Position numbers and translations under genes: made by a program. Below the pieces are notes generated by a model. It was not told the DNA's origin. It saw only the letters and a list, made by a program, of their open reading frames with translations, and searched no databases. Positions 60,577 to 64,000 of a stretch of DNA of 64,000 nucleotides are shown here, piece by piece; within the stretch, counting starts at the first letter, position 1, and each line of letters starts with the position of its first letter. The stretch comes from Prolixibacteraceae bacterium (GTDB lineage: Bacteria > Bacteroidota > Bacteroidia > Bacteroidales > Prolixibacteraceae), in assembly GCA_028683385.1 (NCBI GenBank), contig JAQUIJ010000006.1, positions 248,001 through 312,000 on the forward strand, given 5' to 3'.

Positions 60577-63015
60577 TTAACCCATAATAACAATTACTGA
60601 ATGATCTTCTCCATCTTCGAAAAGAGGAATTAAGTTTGAAGCTTGTGATTTTCCATCAACGATTATTTCTTTCACGCCTTTTGAAACGCCATTCGGGTTC
60701 TGAACCTCAATTTGATATTCTGCTCCCCTGAATTTGCGGCTAACTTTAAAGCCTTTCCAATCAGTCGGAATACATGGATCTACAAGCAATCCATCGTAAT
60801 CGGGCTGAATACCCAGAATGAATTGAGTAATCGCATAGAAATTCCATGAAGCAGTTCCGGTTAACCACGAGTTTTTAGCTTCGCCTGGTTTAAATGCGTC
60901 TTTTCCTGAAATCATTTGGGCATAAACGTATGGTTCCGTTTTGTGCAATTCGCTGACCTCTTCTAGGTACGAAGGGCAAATTTTCCGGTAATATTCCCAT
61001 GCCCGGTTTCCGTTGCCAACCACCGTTTCTCCAATCATGATCCATGGATTATTGTGGCAGAAAATTCCTGCGTTTTCTTTGTATCCCGGAGGATAGCTGG
61101 AGATTTCACCGTATTCGATGTAGTATTTGGTAAATGCCGGATTGTTGAGCACAATACCGTGTTCGCAATCGAGGCGTTCTTTCACTGAATCCAACGCTTT
61201 TTCGCAAAGACCTTCTTTTTTGCCAATGCCGGCCATGGTACACCATCCGTTCGATTCGATGAAGATTTTGCCTTCTTCGTTCTCGTTGCTACCTATTTTG
61301 TTTCCGTAATAGTCGTAAGCGCGAATAAACCAATCGCCATCCCAGCCATGTTTTTTTACCGCATCGATCATCGCATCAATATGCGATTGGGCGCGGGCAG
61401 CTTCTTCTGTTAAGCCAAGTTTTGTGCACAAGGTCACATAATCGCGGCCATAAACCACAAACAAACCGGCAATCATCAGCGATTCAGCTTTTGTGCCTTC
61501 TGTTTTGTTTTCGGTGGTCTGGAACGATTCGTTCGGGTCGTTCGAGAAGCAGTTCAGGTTCAGACAGTCATTCCAGTCGGCGCGACCAATGAGTGGCAAT
61601 CCGTGAGGCCCTAGGTTGTTGACCACGTGATCAAACGAAACCGTTAAGTGATCGAACAAAGTCCGGGCAACTGACATGTCGTTGTCGAAAGGCACTATTT
61701 CATTCAGGATACCAAAATCGCCTGTTTCTTTGATGTAACTTACGGTTCCTAAAATCAGCCACATCGGGTCATCGTTGAATCCACCGCCAATGTCGTTGTT
61801 CCCTTTTTTAGTCAGGGGTTGATATTGGTGGTAGCAGCCTCCATCCTGAAATTGTGTTGAGGCAATGTCGATGATGCGTTCGCGGGCGCGCTCCGGAATC
61901 TGGTGAACGAATCCAATCAAATCTTGATTCGAATCGCGGAAGCCCATTCCACGACCAATGCCGCTTTCGAAATACGAAGCCGACCGTGAGAAACAGAAGG
62001 TGATCATACACTGGTATTGATTCCAGATGTTGACCATGCGGTCGAGTTTGTCATTGCCCGAATCGACTGTGTAAACACTCAGCAGATTGCCCCAGTATTC
62101 GCGCAATTCGGCCAAAGCGGCATCCACTTTTGCAACAGTATCGAATTTGGTAATCGTTTCTTTGGCTTTAGTCTTGTTGATGATATTTTTCGATTCCCAT
62201 TTTTCTTCTTCTTTGTTTTCAACATAACCCAAAACGAAAATAAAATCTTTCGTTTCTCCGGGCTGTAATTCAACTTCGAGGTAATGCGAAGCAATAGGCG
62301 ACCAACCGTGAGCTTCGGTATTGCGTGGTTTGCCATCAGCAACAACCTGAGGTTCGTCGAAGCCATTGTACAATCCAAAGAAAGACTCGCGGTCGGTATC
62401 GAATCCCTGAACCGGAACGTTTACCGAATAGTATGCAAAATGATCGCGGCGCTCTTTGTATTCGGTTTTGTGGTAAATAACAGAATCTTCGATCTCAACT
62501 TCGCCAGTTGAAAAGTTGCGCTGGAAGTTTTCCATGTCGGCGGCAGCATTCCAAAGCGCCCATTCGATAAACGAGAATACTTTTAGCTTCTTTATCTCTT
62601 TCGAATTATTAGTCAGCGTCAGTTTCTGAACTTCAGCCCAAGTCTTTAGTGGAACGAAATAAAGAGCCGTAGCTGAAACGCCATTCTTTTCGCCTTTAAT
62701 CGAGGTGTAATTCATTCCATGTCGACATTCGTAGCTGTCAAGTTCTGTTTTGCAGGGTTTCCAGCCCGGAGACCAAGTGGTATCGCCGTCTTTGATGTAG
62801 AAATATTTACCTCCATCGTCCATCGGGACATTATTGTAGCGATAGCGGGTTAAGCGGCGGAATTTGGCGTCCTTGTAAAAGGTATAGCCGCCTGCAGTGT
62901 TTGAAATCAGTGAGAAAAAGTCTTCATTGCCAAGGTAATTGATCCATGGCCATGGTGTTTTTGGGTTGGTGATCACATATTCTCTATTCTGATCGTCGAA
63001 ATGTCCAAATTGCAT
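60577..63015 (-). CDS. cellobiose phosphorylase, GH94 family
   Basis: The product has 812 residues, collinear with bacterial cellobiose phosphorylase ([20 protein letters not shown] then [19 protein letters not shown]). The (alpha/alpha)6 barrel carries the general acid expected at D483 in [13 protein letters not shown] and the [25 protein letters not shown] region. It splits imported cellobiose with phosphate into glucose 1-phosphate and glucose in the cytoplasm (no signal peptide), saving ATP. It follows the GPH transporter gene by 49 bp, so import and phosphorolysis are coupled. Ends at the probable terminator 60526-60554. Confidence 0.93.
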   Translation of the reverse strand: MQFGHFDDQNREYVITNPKTPWPWINYLGNEDFFSLISNTAGGYTFYKDAKFRRLTRYRYNNVPMDDGGKYFYIKDGDTTWSPGWKPCKTELDSYECRHGMNYTSIKGEKNGVSATALYFVPLKTWAEVQKLTLTNNSKEIKKLKVFSFIEWALWNAAADMENFQRNFSTGEVEIEDSVIYHKTEYKERRDHFAYYSVNVPVQGFDTDRESFFGLYNGFDEPQVVADGKPRNTEAHGWSPIASHYLEVELQPGETKDFIFVLGYVENKEEEKWESKNIINKTKAKETITKFDTVAKVDAALAELREYWGNLLSVYTVDSGNDKLDRMVNIWNQYQCMITFCFSRSASYFESGIGRGMGFRDSNQDLIGFVHQIPERARERIIDIASTQFQDGGCYHQYQPLTKKGNNDIGGGFNDDPMWLILGTVSYIKETGDFGILNEIVPFDNDMSVARTLFDHLTVSFDHVVNNLGPHGLPLIGRADWNDCLNLNCFSNDPNESFQTTENKTEGTKAESLMIAGLFVVYGRDYVTLCTKLGLTEEAARAQSHIDAMIDAVKKHGWDGDWFIRAYDYYGNKIGSNENEEGKIFIESNGWCTMAGIGKKEGLCEKALDSVKERLDCEHGIVLNNPAFTKYYIEYGEISSYPPGYKENAGIFCHNNPWIMIGETVVGNGNRAWEYYRKICPSYLEEVSELHKTEPYVYAQMISGKDAFKPGEAKNSWLTGTASWNFYAITQFILGIQPDYDGLLVDPCIPTDWKGFKVSRKFRGAEYQIEVQNPNGVSKGVKEIIVDGKSQASNLIPLFEDGEDHSVIVIMG

Positions 63016-63064
63016 AGTTCTGATGATATTTAAAATTTCAATTATAAGATGTCGTTTATTGTTT

Positions 63065-64000
63065 TTACTGAGCTAATTCCTTTGCTCTTCGGTTATTTAA
63101 TTCAATCGTAATTTCATTCATTTTCGTTTGATCCAATGGATAGAGCATCATTAATCCTGCTCCAATTAAGGCAACTATTGTTGGTATCCAACTCATGAGC
63201 ATAATGATGCCCGGAACTGCACCTTGAATGGCAACAGTATCCTGACCATTATAATGGTAGGCAGCTAACACAAAGCCGATAATTGCACCTGCAACGCCAC
63301 CTCCGAGTTTTGTTGAGAAAGAACCTGCTGAATAGATCAGCCCTGTAGCTCTTCGGCCATTCTTAAATTCAGAATAATCGGCAGCATCACCCAGCATGGC
63401 AAAAAACAAGGTTGGGAAAATAGCGGCACCAAATTCAGAAACTACGCCAATTGCAAAAATGCTTCCTGTATTTTCAGGGCCACAAAAAGCGAGTAAGGCA
63501 TTAACCAAGCCTGAAAATATAAAGGCATAAATGAATAGATTACGTTTGCCAAATCGCTTTCCTAATGGCGATGTTATCATTGCACCTCCAATTGATGCCA
63601 CCATGAGTGCCACCATATACGATCCGGCCAAAAGTTGATCGTGCAGATAATGTGAAAAATAGATGACAACAATACCTTGTTTGATCGAATTGTAAATTTG
63701 AAATACCAATCCAATAATTAGCATGATTATCCAAGGCCTGTTCCGGATTAAATCTTTTAAATCCTTTCCAAGATTAGTTTCCTGCGATTTCGACGGAATT
63801 ACACGTTCTTTTGTGGTATAAAATGTAATAAACAGGGCTAAAGACAAGAATACCGACAATAAATAAATGGAATTGCTATAACCTCTTTTCTGGTCAATGA
63901 TGGTAATACTTTTGGCAGTAATGTTTTCCTCTCCGGAAACAATAAACGAATATTCTTTTTGGGCTTCCATCGAAAAGCTTTTCCCCTGAGTTGGAACATT
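63065..64000 (-). CDS. GPH-type sugar:cation symporter (3' part only)
   Basis: The frame is open to the right edge, so the N-terminal part is outside. The visible 311 residues include several membrane helices and the [20 protein letters not shown] region of GPH/MelB-like carriers. A soluble insert ([20 protein letters not shown] to QKRGYSN) precedes the helix at [11 protein letters not shown], longer than in MelB. It probably imports cellobiose for the GH94 enzyme encoded 49 bp downstream. The exact cation and sugar are inference. Confidence 0.85.
   Translation of the reverse strand, partial: NVPTQGKSFSMEAQKEYSFIVSGEENITAKSITIIDQKRGYSNSIYLLSVFLSLALFITFYTTKERVIPSKSQETNLGKDLKDLIRNRPWIIMLIIGLVFQIYNSIKQGIVVIYFSHYLHDQLLAGSYMVALMVASIGGAMITSPLGKRFGKRNLFIYAFIFSGLVNALLAFCGPENTGSIFAIGVVSEFGAAIFPTLFFAMLGDAADYSEFKNGRRATGLIYSAGSFSTKLGGGVAGAIIGFVLAAYHYNGQDTVAIQGAVPGIIMLMSWIPTIVALIGAGLMMLYPLDQTKMNEITIELNNRRAKELAQ

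Noticed and set aside
1-64000. tRNA, rRNA and riboswitch genes
   Set aside because: No cloverleaf, rRNA segment or recognisable riboswitch core was found by eye; a covariance scan could still reveal a short RNA.

Overview
The window is chromosomal DNA of a free-living, polysaccharide-degrading member of the Bacteroidota, most likely of the Marinilabiliales/Prolixibacteraceae type (inference from gene content, not from a marker gene). The evidence is a gldH gliding lipoprotein gene, a protein ending in a type IX secretion (T9SS) sorting domain, many secreted or lipoprotein glycoside hydrolases, promoter-like TAnnTTTG boxes instead of Shine-Dalgarno-rich leaders, a KISTS-type MetRS, and several dispersed short palindrome families of REP type.

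Layout. 1-6.3 kb: the 3' part of a GH78 rhamnosidase gene, an orphan membrane protein, then a minus-strand GH3 to GH43 pair. 6.4-8.2 kb: a hexapeptide-repeat protein and two GNAT acetyltransferases, closed by a strong terminator. 8.3-14.7 kb: a large transglutaminase-type lipoprotein, an ECF sigma factor with a four-helix membrane partner, a divergent fatty-acid desaturase, and an NAD-binding epimerase. 14.7-19.2 kb: an ABM-fold protein, a GH29 fucosidase and a GH20 hexosaminidase. 19.5-30.4 kb: metG, a Gly-rich collagen-like exported protein, a TrpB2-type synthase, small stress or redox genes with an AraC regulator, and pgk. 30.7-36.2 kb: a core cluster (holB, ricT-like, gldH, trmB, MGMT-like, mrp). 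36.4-40.2 kb: a sugar MFS permease with a ROK kinase, an esterase and yidD. 40.2-42.1 kb: a compact type II restriction-modification pair. 42.2-44.8 kb: a metal ABC uptake operon that ends in a 62-residue four-CxxC protein. 45.0-53.1 kb: a DUF5916 outer-membrane protein, a Nudix-like regulator, a HAD phosphatase, a lipid kinase, mscL, an LD-carboxypeptidase, yraN and a CheY-like receiver. 53.2-64 kb: a GH2 mannosidase, a T9SS-exported propeller protein, a DEAD-type helicase, a REP-associated tyrosine transposase inside its own palindromes, and a GH94 cellobiose phosphorylase beside a GPH sugar symporter that runs off the right edge.

How it works together. The hydrolases (GH78, GH43, GH3, GH29, GH20, GH2) remove rhamnose, pentose, glucose, fucose, GlcNAc and mannose units. 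No SusC/SusD pair lies in the window, so these look like scattered accessory enzymes. Sugar then enters through two MFS-type porters, each next to an intracellular activating enzyme (ROK kinase; cellobiose phosphorylase).

Nothing here is certainly an undescribed system. The best candidates for a closer look are the zinc-ribbon protein of the metal operon, the double transglutaminase lipoprotein, the collagen-like exported protein, the sigma factor with its four-helix partner, and the several palindrome families, only one of which matches the single transposase in view.
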